Shown here in pieces: positions 9,244-19,394 of a DNA stretch of 64,000 bases. Within the stretch, counting starts at the first letter, position 1; each line of letters starts with the position of its first letter. The notes below the pieces were generated by a model. The model was not told where the DNA came from, did no database searches, and saw nothing but the letters and a program-made list of their open reading frames with translations. Both the position numbers and the translations under genes were made by a program. This DNA is from Flavobacterium sp. CS20 (GTDB taxonomy: Bacteria; Bacteroidota; Bacteroidia; Flavobacteriales; Flavobacteriaceae), in contig NZ_CP073015.1 of NCBI RefSeq assembly GCF_018080005.1, forward strand, positions 2,074,501 through 2,138,500, read 5' to 3'.

Positions 9244-9960
9244 TTAAGCATTAAAATATTTGCTTTGCCAAATCGCCGTATTAAAATTTTTACCTTTAGC
9301 AAATCCATAATAAATTGCCATTCCCAATAACCATTTAAACATAAAAATAAATAAAAGGAAAAATTCTGTGTTAGAATTTTCGTTCATAAAAAGACCATTC
9401 GGCACTAATGATGTGATAATTAAACTCAACGCAAACATTGAAAAAACAAAATTTTCTAAGGTTTTGACTGGCCAAACCAAAAACCTGCGTAAAGGATGTA
9501 AATCGTCACCCCATTTGTGGATAAAATAATAGTAGTCATTTCCCATTGATGCCATTAAAATAGGATCATCAGCGTTTTTTAATTTAAATAATTTTGATGG
9601 TGCTATGATTTTAAAGCCTTTTAATTCTGTATGGTGTTCAGTATTAAGGCGTTTGATTTCTTGTATTGCTTCCTGTGGCAAATCACCTTTAAATAAGTTA
9701 GAATTTAAAAACCGCAAACGGTAATTCACACATATTTTTTCAATCTGAGAGATATGATAAATGCGTTTGGTGTCTAAATCGTCAAATACAAAATCATTCA
9801 CATCATCATCAGAATCTATGTTTTTTAAAACTTGCTTTCTAATGTTTTCATCCTCATTTTGAAGTTGATTTAAAAAACTCTTTACATCATCCAAAAGCTT
9901 ATCTTCATTTGCTTTAGAACGTTCTTTATCTAATTTTTTTAATAAATTAAGCCTTTTCAT
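9244..9960 (-). CDS. Conserved membrane protein of unknown function
   Basis: 238 residues that I do not recognise. The N-terminal two thirds are soluble and highly charged (Lys/Asp/Glu rich, with NIDSDDDVNDFVFDDLD), likely cytosolic. Residues about 165-190 and 200-222 form two hydrophobic helices separated by a short loop. There is no signal peptide and no catalytic motif. A sequence such as GNDYYYFIHKWGDDLHPLRR before the first helix could be a conserved core. Own terminator follows; no operon partner is evident upstream. Confidence 0.6.
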   Translation of the reverse strand: MKRLNLLKKLDKERSKANEDKLLDDVKSFLNQLQNEDENIRKQVLKNIDSDDDVNDFVFDDLDTKRIYHISQIEKICVNYRLRFLNSNLFKGDLPQEAIQEIKRLNTEHHTELKGFKIIAPSKLFKLKNADDPILMASMGNDYYYFIHKWGDDLHPLRRFLVWPVKTLENFVFSMFALSLIITSLVPNGLFMNENSNTEFFLLFIFMFKWLLGMAIYYGFAKGKNFNTAIWQSKYFNA

Positions 9961-10134
9961 CTTTCAATTTTTTATAAAACTATAAACTACTTTTTATTTG
10001 TGCAACAGAATTTTTAAAATTTAACGTCCGTTAAGTAGATATTTAATTAGAATTGATAATTCGGTTTTTAATTTTAAAAAAATAGACAATGTTTAAGACA
10101 TGTGTTTTATATTTGAGAATTTAAGTTAAAATGT

Positions 10135-10677
10135 ATGAGCAAGACTTCACAAGAATTTGATGATGTAATCAAAAAATGCAGAGAACTTTTTATAAAAAAA
10201 ATGTCTGATTACGGTAGTGCGTGGCGTATTTTAAGATTACCATCACTGACCGATCAAATTTTTATCAAGGCCTAGCGCATCAGAAGTTTGCAAGACGGTA
10301 AACCTCAAAAAGTTGCCGATGATATAGAAGGTGAATTTATTGGTATTATCAATTATTCGGCTATGGCTTTGATTCAACTTAAAAAAGGCGTAGCTCAACA
10401 ACCCGATTTAGACGTTGAAGAAGCCACAAAACTTTACGATCAAGTGGTCAAAGACACGAAGGCTTTGATGGAAAACAAAAACCACGATTACGGTGAAGCT
10501 TGGCGAGATTTGCGTGTGAGTTCGCTTACCGATTTAATTTTACAAAAACTATTGAGAGTCAAACAAATAGAAAACAACAAAGACCAAACTCAAGTCAGTG
10601 AAGGTGTTGATGCCAACTATCAAGATATGCTGAACTATGCTGTATTTGCTTTAATATTAATGAAAGAATCAAAATAA
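10135..10677 (+). pseudogene. DUF1599 protein interrupted by an amber codon
   Basis: If read through, this is a 180-residue protein made of two tandem DUF1599 (nucleotide modification-associated) repeats. Each holds DYGxAWRxLRxxSLTDxI: first copy DYGSAWRILRLPSLTDQIF, second DYGEAWRDLRVSSLTDLIL. The ATG at 10135 (SKTSQEFDDVIKKCRELF) opens the frame, then a TAG at 10273-10275 stops it inside the first repeat (IFIKA-stop-RIRSLQ). The frame stays open afterwards to 10677. Homologues have a residue here, commonly Gln or Leu, so one C to T change could have made the stop. A TTG at 10288 could restart translation, but would lose the first repeat. DUF1599 function is not known to me. Confidence 0.75.
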
Positions 10678-10684
10678 TGAAGTT

Positions 10685-11779
10685 ATGAAATATATCTATC
10701 AAATTGCAAGAATAATAGTAGGAGCTTTATTCATTTTCAGTGGATATGTTAAGCTCGTTGACCCTTTGGGTTTTTCGTATAAGCTAGAAGAATATTTTGG
10801 TCCTGGTGTTTTTGAATTAGAATTTTTAGTCCCATTAGCATTGCCTCTATCAGTTTTTATCGTAATTTTTGAATTGCTTCTCGGTCTAACTTTATTACTC
10901 GGTTTTGCTCCTAAATTCACACGATGGAGCTTGTTATTGATGATTATCTTTTTTACGTTTTTAACCTTTTATTCGGCTTTTTTCAATAAAGTAACAGATT
11001 GTGGATGTTTTGGTGATGCTATTCCATTAAATCCTTGGCAATCATTTTATAAAGACCTGATTTTATTGGTTTTAATTCTATTTATTTTCTTTAAAAAACA
11101 ATATCTCAAACCCATTCTGCCAAAATCTGTGGCGTTTGTGGTGTTTTTAATTGCGTTTGTGGTTAGTGGATATTTAAGCTATTATGGCTTAAACCATTTA
11201 CCTGTTGTGGATTTTAGACCATACCACATCGGTGCCAACATTCCCGAGTCGATGACTGTGCCAGAAGGTGCACAAAAAGCTGTTTATAATTATCATTGGA
11301 AATTTAATATTGACGGTGAAGAAAAAACCATAACCACTCAAGGCAGTTATCCACAAGTTGACGGCGAACTTATTGAATATGAAACTGAGCTTGTTGATGA
11401 AGGTTATATTCCGCCAATTCACGATTTTTCATTAGAAAAAAACGGAGAAGATTATACCGAAGAATTGATGGCTGAACCTCAATTGCTTATGATAGCATCT
11501 TATAATTTATCTAAAAGCGAAATTGAAGCTTGGAAAGCGATTCAACTTGTTCTTGAAAAAGCAAAATCAAAAGGCTATAAGCTGATTGTGTTGACTTCAT
11601 CAGGCATAAAAGCACAAAACATAATAAATGAACAATTACAAACCGAGCTCGATTTTTACTTTGCAGATGAAACCGCTATCAAAACCATTGTGCGTTCTAA
11701 CCCTGGGTTATTAGTTTTGAACAAAGGTACCATCAAACAAAAAGTGCATTGGCATGATGCTGAAGATTTAGAGTTTTAG
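10685..11779 (+). CDS. BT_3928-like DoxX/MauE membrane protein
   Basis: 364 residues. The N-terminal 150 form a DoxX/MauE-like four-helix membrane domain: RIIVGALFIFSGYVKLVDP, then LLLGLTLLLGFAPK, and the MauE-type pair in DCGCFGDAIPLNPWQ. A fifth helix lies near 152-170. The extracytoplasmic or thioredoxin-like C-terminal half (about 255-364) has MIASYNLSKSEIEAW and LVLNKGTIKQKVHW, resembling a redox-fold domain without a CxxC. BT_3928-type proteins are common in Bacteroidota and are thought to act in redox or cofactor handling. It starts 7 bases after the DUF1599 frame, so the two may be cotranscribed. Confidence 0.8.
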   Translation: MKYIYQIARIIVGALFIFSGYVKLVDPLGFSYKLEEYFGPGVFELEFLVPLALPLSVFIVIFELLLGLTLLLGFAPKFTRWSLLLMIIFFTFLTFYSAFFNKVTDCGCFGDAIPLNPWQSFYKDLILLVLILFIFFKKQYLKPILPKSVAFVVFLIAFVVSGYLSYYGLNHLPVVDFRPYHIGANIPESMTVPEGAQKAVYNYHWKFNIDGEEKTITTQGSYPQVDGELIEYETELVDEGYIPPIHDFSLEKNGEDYTEELMAEPQLLMIASYNLSKSEIEAWKAIQLVLEKAKSKGYKLIVLTSSGIKAQNIINEQLQTELDFYFADETAIKTIVRSNPGLLVLNKGTIKQKVHWHDAEDLEF

Positions 11780-11812
11780 ATTACGCTCAATCAGAGTTTA
11801 AAATATACAACT

Positions 11813-12892
11813 TTGCTGATTTTATTATTTAAAAGAATAGGCTACGCATTACTCACCTTATTTGGTGTGGTCACGGTTATATTTTTTATGTTTTCGGTAT
11901 TGCCTGGAGACCCAGCTCAAATGATGTTAGGTCAAAACCAATCGCAAGAACAAATTGATAAAATCAAACAAAAATATGGTTTTGATCAACCTATTTCAGT
12001 GCAGTATTTATACTATTTAAATGATTTATCGCCATTATCCATTCATAAAAAAGATGACAATCATTACACTTCGTTAAGTTCAAATAAATATAAAGCAACA
12101 CAATTATTTAGTATTTCAAATTACGAAATCGCTCTCAAAACGCCATATTTAAGAGAATCATTTCAGCAAAATGGTCGAACTGTAGCTTCAATTATTGCTG
12201 AAACTTTGCCTAATACCGCTATTTTGGCTATCAGTGCGATTACGATTGCATTACTCGTAGGAATTTTACTCGGTATTTTTTCAGCTATTTTCCAAGACAC
12301 GGTTTTAGATAAAAGTATTCAACTGCTAAGCACCTTAGGGATGAGCTTGCCTTCTTTTTTCAGTGCTATTTTATTTGCTTGGTTTTTTGCTTATGTACTT
12401 AAAGATTTAACGGGTTTAAACATGACAGGAAATCTTTATGAATTAGATGATTTTGGTGAGCAAAGACATTTGATTTTAAAAAATTTACTGCTTCCTGCTG
12501 TGGTGCTTGGCATTAGACCTTTGGCGGTTGTCTCACAATTGATGAGAAATGCTTTATTAGAACAGTTGCAAGAAGATTACATCAGAACCGCACGTGCCAA
12601 AGGGCTTTCTGAGTTTAATATCATTTACAAACACGCACTTAAAAACGCATTAAATCCTGTGATTACTGCTATTTCAGGTTGGTTTGCATCAATGCTTGCT
12701 GGAGCCGTTTTCGTTGAATATATTTTTGGTTGGAATGGTTTGGGAAAAGAAATTGTTAACGCTTTAGAAACCTTAGATTTACCAATTATTATGGGTGCTG
12801 TGCTTATCATTGCACTTATGTTTATCATTATCAATATATTTGTAGATATAATTTACACTTGGCTCGACCCAAGAATTAGATATTCTACTTAA
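11813..12892 (+). CDS. ABC transporter permease, DppB/OppB type
   Basis: Inner-membrane permease of 359 residues. It begins LLFKRIGYALLTLFGVVTVIFFMF and has the N-terminal GDPAQMMLGQN typical of peptide and nickel permeases. The cytosolic EAA loop for ATPase docking is EDYIRTARAKGLSEFNIIYKH. An extra hydrophilic segment (about residues 70-115) is inserted before the second helix, as often seen in Bacteroidota homologues. A TTG start is used; it immediately precedes the hydrophobic first helix. No partner permease, ATPase or binding protein lies in this window, so substrate remains open; oligopeptides are most likely. Confidence 0.85.
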   Translation: MLILLFKRIGYALLTLFGVVTVIFFMFSVLPGDPAQMMLGQNQSQEQIDKIKQKYGFDQPISVQYLYYLNDLSPLSIHKKDDNHYTSLSSNKYKATQLFSISNYEIALKTPYLRESFQQNGRTVASIIAETLPNTAILAISAITIALLVGILLGIFSAIFQDTVLDKSIQLLSTLGMSLPSFFSAILFAWFFAYVLKDLTGLNMTGNLYELDDFGEQRHLILKNLLLPAVVLGIRPLAVVSQLMRNALLEQLQEDYIRTARAKGLSEFNIIYKHALKNALNPVITAISGWFASMLAGAVFVEYIFGWNGLGKEIVNALETLDLPIIMGAVLIIALMFIIINIFVDIIYTWLDPRIRYST

Positions 12893-12905
12893 CCTAAATA
12901 AAAAT

Positions 12906-13661
12906 ATGATGAGAAAACACATTGTTGCTGGAAACTGGAAAATGAACAAAACCCTTGAAGAGTCTCAACAACTCACAAAAGAATTAACCACTAAAGTGCC
13001 TAAAAATACTAAAGTTGAAGTGGTTATTGCACCGACATTTCCAAATTTATATTCCGTTAACGAATTGATAAAAAATTCTAATATTTCACTTGCGGCTCAA
13101 AACGTGCATTTTGCTGATAGCGGTGCTTTTACAGGTGAAGTCAGCACAGATATGTTGAGTAGTGTTGGCGTTTCAACGGTGATTATTGGACATAGCGAAC
13201 GCCGTTCTATTTTTAACGAAAGTCACGAACTATTAGCACAAAAATCATCTAAAGTGGTTCAATCTGGAATGCAGTTGATGTTTTGTATTGGCGAAGTTCT
13301 AGAAGACAGAAAAAACAACAAACATTTTGATGTAGTGAAACAACAACTTGAAGATTCTGTTTTTCAATTGAGCAAAGATGAATTCAAACAAGTGGTTTTA
13401 GCTTATGAACCTGTTTGGGCTATCGGCACTGGCGAAACCGCTTCCCCAGAACAAGCCCAAGAAATGCACGCGTTTATACGTTCGCTTTTGGTTGAAAAGT
13501 ATAATCAAGAAACGGCTGAAAATACGTCGATTTTATACGGCGGTAGCGTGAAGCCTAACAACGCCAAAGAAATTTTTTCTCAACCCGATGTCGATGGCGG
13601 TTTAATCGGTGGTGCTTCGTTAGAAGCAGATGATTTTGTGAGTATAATCAAGGCTTTCTAA
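12906..13661 (+). CDS. tpiA: Triosephosphate isomerase
   Basis: Glycolytic and gluconeogenic enzyme interconverting dihydroxyacetone phosphate and glyceraldehyde 3-phosphate, cytosolic dimer, 251 residues. Catalytic residues are visible: Lys in AGNWKMN, His in IIGHSERR and Glu in LAYEPVWAIGTG. The phosphate-binding ILYGGSVKPNN and LIGGASL loops close the barrel. Two ATG codons stand in tandem; the second (12909), giving MRKHIVAGNWKMN, is the usual start. Followed after 10 bases by prmA on the same strand. Confidence 0.96.
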   Translation: MMRKHIVAGNWKMNKTLEESQQLTKELTTKVPKNTKVEVVIAPTFPNLYSVNELIKNSNISLAAQNVHFADSGAFTGEVSTDMLSSVGVSTVIIGHSERRSIFNESHELLAQKSSKVVQSGMQLMFCIGEVLEDRKNNKHFDVVKQQLEDSVFQLSKDEFKQVVLAYEPVWAIGTGETASPEQAQEMHAFIRSLLVEKYNQETAENTSILYGGSVKPNNAKEIFSQPDVDGGLIGGASLEADDFVSIIKAF

Positions 13662-13671
13662 AGTTTTAAAA

Positions 13672-14499
13672 ATGACATACACGGAAGTTCGTTTTAAAAT
13701 AAAACCTAAAGAAGAAGGCACACAAATTTTAATCGCTCAACTCGACGAACTCGGTTTTGAAAGTTTTGTTGAAGAAAACAATCAGCTTAAGGCTTACATT
13801 AAAACTGAACACTTATCAACTCTAAACATTGATGATTGTCAAATATTTCACAATTCAGATTTTGAGTTGAGTTACACATTGCACGATATTGAAGATGTCA
13901 ATTGGAATCAAACTTGGGAAGATAATTTTAAACCCGTTTACATCACTTCAAACTGTGTGATAAGAGCTCCATTTCACAAGGCTTTTAATGTTGAACATGA
14001 ATTGATCATCGAACCTAAAATGTCTTTTGGCACAGGTCATCATCCTACAACACATATGATGATGGAAATGCTCCTCGAAGAAAATTTAAAACATCTTTCG
14101 GTTCTCGATATGGGTTGTGGCACTGGCGTTTTATCAATTCTATCAGAAAAACTGGGTGCAAAACATATTTTAGCTATTGATATTGACGAATGGTGTTTTA
14201 TCAATACTTTAGAAAATAAAGACCGAAATCAATGTAAAAATATCACTGTAAAACAAGGTGGCGAAGAACTAATTGAAGGTCAATTTGATGTGGTGTTAGC
14301 CAATATCAACAGAAACATACTTTTAGAACAGTTACCTGTTTATAATCGACATTTAAAGAAAGGTGGCAAAGTTTTTTTAAGCGGATTTTACGAAAATGAT
14401 TTAAGCAAAATTGATGATGTTTGCCAAGAATTAGACTTAAATTGTGTTAAATACCAATTAAAAAACGACTGGATTTGTGCAAAATATATGAAAAATTAA
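13672..14499 (+). CDS. prmA: Ribosomal protein L11 methyltransferase
   Basis: SAM-dependent trimethylation of ribosomal protein L11. 275 residues with an N-terminal L11-recognition domain and the catalytic Rossmann fold: SFGTGHHPTTHMM, VLDMGCGTGVLSILSEKLG and VVLANINRNILLEQLP, which are the PrmA signatures. Lies between tpiA and clpS on the same strand. Intact, with an ordinary ATG. Confidence 0.93.
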   Translation: MTYTEVRFKIKPKEEGTQILIAQLDELGFESFVEENNQLKAYIKTEHLSTLNIDDCQIFHNSDFELSYTLHDIEDVNWNQTWEDNFKPVYITSNCVIRAPFHKAFNVEHELIIEPKMSFGTGHHPTTHMMMEMLLEENLKHLSVLDMGCGTGVLSILSEKLGAKHILAIDIDEWCFINTLENKDRNQCKNITVKQGGEELIEGQFDVVLANINRNILLEQLPVYNRHLKKGGKVFLSGFYENDLSKIDDVCQELDLNCVKYQLKNDWICAKYMKN

Positions 14500-14510
14500 T
14501 TTTGGACTAT

Positions 14511-14518
14511 TATATTTG
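14511..14518 (+). promoter_or_regulatory. -7 box of a leaderless clpS promoter
   Basis: TATATTTG, an exact TAnnTTTG box, stands only four bases (CAGT) ahead of the clpS ATG. Transcription would start at or next to the start codon. It supports the clpS start at 14523 rather than the in-frame codon at 14475, which lies inside prmA. Confidence 0.6.
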
Positions 14519-14522
14519 CAGT

Positions 14523-14798
14523 ATGAGTCAAAAAGAACAAATACAAGAAGATGTTGTCTTAGAAGAACAGATTTCAAAAGAACACGAAATCATTGTTTAT
14601 AATGACGAAGTCAACACATTTGACCATGTCATTGAAACATTGATTCAAGCCTGTGATCACGATCCTATCCAAGCTGAACAATGCACAATCCTTATTCACT
14701 ACAAAGGTAAATGTGCTGTAAAATCAGGTACATACAAAGACTTAAAACCCCGATGTTCTAAGATTTTGGATGAAGGAATCAATGCTGAGATTGTTTAA
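14523..14798 (+). CDS. clpS: ClpS adaptor for Clp protease
   Basis: 91-residue adaptor that hands N-degron substrates to ClpA/ClpC-type unfoldases. The core EHEIIVYNDEVNTFDHVIETL holds the conserved N-D-x-x-T-F-D-x-V segment of the substrate pocket, followed by HYKGKCAVKSGTY. I place the start at MSQKEQ because homology begins after it and a promoter box directly precedes it; the frame is open further upstream only through overlap with prmA. Confidence 0.92.
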   Translation: MSQKEQIQEDVVLEEQISKEHEIIVYNDEVNTFDHVIETLIQACDHDPIQAEQCTILIHYKGKCAVKSGTYKDLKPRCSKILDEGINAEIV

Positions 14799-14799
14799 A

Positions 14800-14817
14800 T
14801 AACGAGAGTTCGACTAA
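14800..14817 (+). repeat. 18-base post-stop motif, copy 1
   Basis: TAACGAGAGTTCGACTAA begins one base after the clpS stop. The same motif, with one to three differences, follows other genes in the window (48673-48690 and, on the minus strand, 34760-34777; a shorter form at 34569-34578). The rest of the gap up to 14985 shows no gene. Confidence 0.6.
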
Positions 14818-14989
14818 TCAAATTTACGGCAGTCAGGATAGAGAAAGAATTGTATTGATGTCAAATTATACCAATCTGAAAGAATAATGTCATTAAAAAA
14901 AGCATAATACCGATGTATCAGCCTGTGGTAAACAGGTGTTTTAAGAATCTCGTATATATGGGAGACATCTAAAATAACATTAAACAATA

Positions 14990-15023
14990 AAATCCCACTT
15001 CTTTTTTTAAAGAAGTGGGATTT
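14990..15023 (-). terminator. Terminator after the small secreted gene
   Basis: A perfect 15-pair stem (AAATCCCACTTCTTT with its complement) and a four-base loop lie 33 bases past the stop of the 15057-15251 gene. On the minus strand T-rich sequence follows. It closes the 19.3-15.1 kb transcription unit. Confidence 0.75.
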
Positions 15024-15056
15024 AAATCAAAACTAGGATATATGTCTCTTTCGTCG

Positions 15057-15251
15057 CTATTTTAGTTTTTTATAACCAATCGTCGCTCCAACAATCACTC
15101 CTAAGGCTACCAAACCAGAAATAGGTGCTGGTGCTGTGGTGTCATCTACATTGGTATCGCCAAAGCCAGGTGGCAACTGTGCATAAAGTGATGAAGTTGT
15201 AACCAATATCACGGCTAAAATTAAACTTGTCTTTAAGATTGTGCTTTTCAT
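15057..15251 (-). CDS. Small secreted protein with C-terminal hydrophobic tail
   Basis: 64 residues. A clear signal peptide (SLILAVILVTTSSLYAQ) leaves a mature peptide of about 40. It has a Pro/Asp-rich middle (LPPGFGDTNVDDTTAPAP) and a tail PISGLVALGVIVGATIGYKKLK made of a short motif, a hydrophobic stretch and a basic end. This tripartite tail resembles the PID-CTERM sorting tails of Flavobacteria, with PIS in place of PID; that is my comparison, not a proven match. It sits ten bases behind a large T9SS-secreted protein in the same unit. Function unknown. Confidence 0.65.
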   Translation of the reverse strand: MKSTILKTSLILAVILVTTSSLYAQLPPGFGDTNVDDTTAPAPISGLVALGVIVGATIGYKKLK

Positions 15252-15260
15252 TTTGATTGT

Positions 15261-18200
15261 TTATTTAATGATTAATTTGCTTTTATATCTTTGGTCTGCT
15301 TGATTAAGCTCTACCATATAAACGCCAGATGAGAGTTCAGATGCGTTAACTTTTACTTCGCCATTAGCTTCTACGTTAAACGTTCGGCTCAAAACTTGTT
15401 GACCTAAAATATTGTGAAGTTTTACATCAACCTTGTCTCCATTTAAGTTTCTCGTTTTGATGCTAAATACCCCATCTTGAGATGGGTTAGGATAAAGGCT
15501 AAAGCCTGCACCAAAGTTGCTATCATTGACACTTAAAGTCGTGTTATCAAAGTTTAAGCCAAAACGGGTTTCTGACATACTTTCTGGAATACTTGTATCA
15601 ACACTAAAACTATAGGCTTGATTTGGTGTTATTAATGTTTGTGTGTTGAGATAATTATCAACCACATATACATTAATCGCATCATCCCAGTTGGCGGTGT
15701 CTAATCTGAACTCGTATTGTGCGGTTTGGAATTGTGTGATAGACAATGGCACAATCTCATCTGCTTGAGGCATATCTCGTCTTTCAATAGACAAGAGTGT
15801 ATTTCCGTTAACAGAGGCTAAATTTTCAGTTGGGTTTGATAATTTACCCGCATCAAAATCATCAATGCCGTTATTGGCTCCAGCTTCAAATCTAAACTTG
15901 ACAATATCTAGACGCACATCACTCGGATTATACAACTCAAGGTTTGCTATTGCGATTTGATCTGTGTTAAACACACTTGTAATCATACCTGAAGTATTTT
16001 TAGCCGTTTCTGTAAATACCAATCCAGGAGCAGTTGTAACTGTTGCAGAGTTTTGTACAAAGAAACTTTGTCCAGGTTGTATCACTTGTTGAGCTGGTCT
16101 GCATTATCAATAGCTTCATAAGCACCTTGTGTGGAGGCATTAGGATTCCAAATAAACAACATATTGCTATTAATGTCACCATTAAAAGTTAAGGCATTAA
16201 AATCAACAATGGCTTGGTAAGGATTACCGAGCAAACTCCATTCGGCATTGCCTGTAGCAAGACTTGATGATAAATCTAAACTTCCAGTAGTTAGACTTCC
16301 TGTTGCTCGTAAGGTAGTGTTGGTGGGCGTTTGAGGACTGCTTGTTAAGTCAACACTTCTGTCTCCACGAACAAATAAATTATAGGCATTACCAACTTCT
16401 AACGTATTAACATCAGTATTGTCAATTGGACTCCAGATTTGAGTTGAATTATCAAATAGCAATAAAGATGGGTTTCCAGAGATTGTTCCATCAAAACCAT
16501 TTGTACCATCTATAGTTGAGCCTGTAATGTGTGTTCCAAATCCTGGATTTGGATCATCTGTATTGCTCGCGACACCTTCTTGCCAGTTCATTCTGATAGA
16601 ATTGCTTGTGGTTACAGGTGAAGCGAGAAATCTAAAGGCTCTAAGGGTGTTGTCTCCTGCAGGAATGAAGCGTTCAACTGTTACGTTTCCAGTAATGCTT
16701 ACACCAGAGGCATCAGCAAGTTGGGCTGTGCTAGTTGCATCGCTTTTGAAAGTAAAAGTTCCATTATTATTTATCGATGAGCCAATATTAAGCACATTGC
16801 CAGAGCTTATTTCAACATTAGCACCAGATAGAACAGAAATAGAATTTAAATTGATATCACCAGAAGTTACATATGTTCCGTCTTGAACCAAAGCATCATC
16901 TGCACCAGTAGAAGCACTTGGAGCGTTTGGAGACCAAGCTCCAGCAGTATAAATTAAGTCGCCGTTATAGACTCCTTCTAATTTTATATTATCAAATGCA
17001 GAAAAACCATCTCCTCCATTATTTCTAACAGAAATAAGTAAACTTACACTGGTTGAGTTATCAGGAACATTAAAAGAAACACTTCCAGATCCATCAGTAG
17101 CATCAACGCCACCGTCAACAAGAAAAACTTCACCTTGACTTACGCCATCGACTATAATTTCATATTTAGCATCATCATTATTAGCATTATAATTGATCAC
17201 TTGCCAATCAAAACTAAGAGTTATATTTGAAAAATTAACAACAGAAATTTCTTCAAAAGTTACTGTGGCAAAACCAGTAGTTCCATTATCTCCTTCGTCA
17301 TCTAAGTCATTTTCAAATAAAACGTTTTGAGAAAAATTAGGGTTATTTAAACTTGGATTTGTTGACACAGGAAATACACCATATTTGCCGTCAGTTCCAT
17401 TGTCAAAAAATAGTATGTCATTAGAAAAAGTCCAGCTTGGCGTAGAACCATCAAAATCTTCTATTGCAATGGTTGTTAAGCCAGCTACTGTAACTTCACC
17501 AGCTAAACTGAGGTCTTGTTGTAAAGCACCTGAGCTTGTTGCTGTAAGAGTCCCACTAAAAGTGTTAACAGTTAAGCCAGAAGATAATCTTACATAAATT
17601 GTTGTAGTTGCAACTTCGCCACTTGTGGGTGTTAATGCAATTGAGTTTGCAAAACCTGAACCTGAAGTTGTTGAGATTTCAAAATTTGTCGGTGCTGTTA
17701 GATTGAGATCACCACTTAAATTAGTCCCTTCTACAGTAAAAGTTTGCTCTGAAGATGGACCATTGCCTTCTTCATAAGTAAATCCAGAAAGTGAAGTTTC
17801 AGACAAAGTTATGATTGGTGTAGAACCTGAAATGATATTGATGTTTTGAATTCTCCAATCTTCAGTATCTGCACCTGTAACGGTTTCGTCATAAATAAAG
17901 GCTAAAAAAGCCGTTCCAGAAACTCCTGATGCATCAACATTAAAGGTTGAAGGTGCTGACAAGCCAGAGCCAGTTGAAGTGTTATTTGGGTCAAAGGTCA
18001 AGTCTGTCCAAGTTGCCGTAGTGGGATTGCCTAAACCGTCATAATCAGTTGAGTAAACTAATCTAAATTCGCCGGGTTCATTAACTACACCACCAAATTG
18101 TTCAGCAGTTGTAACTGCTATGGTAACCGATGCAAAGTCATCAAAATTGATTCTAAAATCAGAGACTAACCAATCAATATCATCGCCAGTGCCACCAGAA

Positions 18201-19270
18201 AAACCATTCATTGCATATTCTCCACCACCGCAAGTCCAAGAATTTGAACCCGCTTGGTCAAATGCTGTCCATTCTGCTGTGGCACAACTTGCAAAGTCTT
18301 CATTGTAAGGTAAAGCTATTGGTCTTGCTAATTCATCATCTTGTATCGTTAAATCAAATGTGTTTTGAGCACCGATTTGGGCATTAGTTCCTCCTGTAAC
18401 GTTTTGCAATGTAAAAGTTAAATTTTTATCGGCTTCATCTATTGCATTATCTGTGACATTAACCGTTAGCGTTTGATTAGCGACTGAACCCGCAGGAAAA
18501 GTTACCGTTTGTGTGGTATAATTACCAATATCGGTGGAGTTACCTGTGGTTAAGATCACATCAACCGAAGTGGGGTTGGTATCGTCTTCATTGGTGATGC
18601 TCAAAGTTAAATCAACGCTACCAGCATTTTCTAAAACTGAAGTTGATGCCGAGGCAAAATTGACTTGGGTGTCTGAGGTTAAGGGTGTTCCAGTTACAGT
18701 AAACGAAGATGTTTCATAACCGTCGCCTCCACCATTTTCATTAAATTCAAATCCTACTACTAAAGTTGAAGTAGCTGAAACATCTAAATTTAAGACATTG
18801 TAGTTAACAGCATCACTTGTGATAGTAGCACCAATATTTGTATTAACTCTCGCACCACCATCTAAAATATAGAAATAAGTGAAATTATCATCATTGGCAC
18901 CAGAATTCACTGAAGTAGCACTAATATCAACACTAGCCATCCCTGAAACATCAATTACTTGACTCTCAAAAATACCTTGCCCGCCCCAGTCATCTGATTT
19001 TAAAACTCCGCCTACAACCTTAAAAGAATTAGCAGTGCCATCAGTCCCTGGAATTGATGTATAACTTAATATCCAAGAATTTGGTGCAGTACCAAATGGA
19101 CCTACACTTGCTGGTGCAGGAGCAGGAGGGTTAGAAGTTGTGTGATCTGCAAAACCATCTCCCTCGTTGGAAAAGTCTGCGTTGTAAATCGTCGTCTGTC
19201 CAAAGGCATTTGGTATAGCCAAAAGGGCTAAAACACCGATGAGTAAAAGTTTTTGGTAAAGTGTTTTCAT
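15261..19270 (-). CDS. Large T9SS-secreted protein, type A sorting domain, frameshifted
   Basis: About 1336 residues when repaired. A signal peptide (LLLIGVLALLAIPNAFG) is followed by a beta-sandwich region, a Calx-beta domain (ASTSVLENAGSVDLTLSITN, about 215-315), a choice-of-anchor-J-like module (CATAEWTAFDQAGSNSWTCG), more beta domains and the T9SS type A tail FSLYPNPSQDG ... SGVYMVELNQADQRYKSKLIIK. The frame breaks near 16092: one side ends EAIDNADQLNK, the other resumes VIQPGQSFFVQNS; one missing base fits. A GTG overlapping the stop could in principle start the second part, but it would lack a signal peptide. I start at 19270 (MKTLYQ), not eight codons upstream. Secreted and cell-surface or released; ligand unknown. 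Confidence 0.8.
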
Positions 19271-19394
19271 GTTTAGTTTTTTTTTATAAAACAAAGTTAA
19301 AGTATTTAACTACTTATAAAGAAAATGAAGTTTAAGAATAAGTTAATTAATTAAAATATAGTTTAGTGTGATATGGCATAAAAAAATCTCTTAA

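Noticed and set aside
14475..14522. Longer ClpS starting at 14475
   Set aside because: The extra 16 residues lie inside prmA coding sequence and upstream of the -7 box, and are not ClpS-like.
16082..16085. Two separate genes joined by a GTGA stop/start overlap
   Set aside because: The downstream part has no signal peptide and holds the sorting tail needed by the upstream part; one missing base restores one protein.
16527..19000. Open frames on the plus strand opposite the large secreted proteins
   Set aside because: They are low-complexity mirrors of the T9SS coding frame without start context or family motifs.
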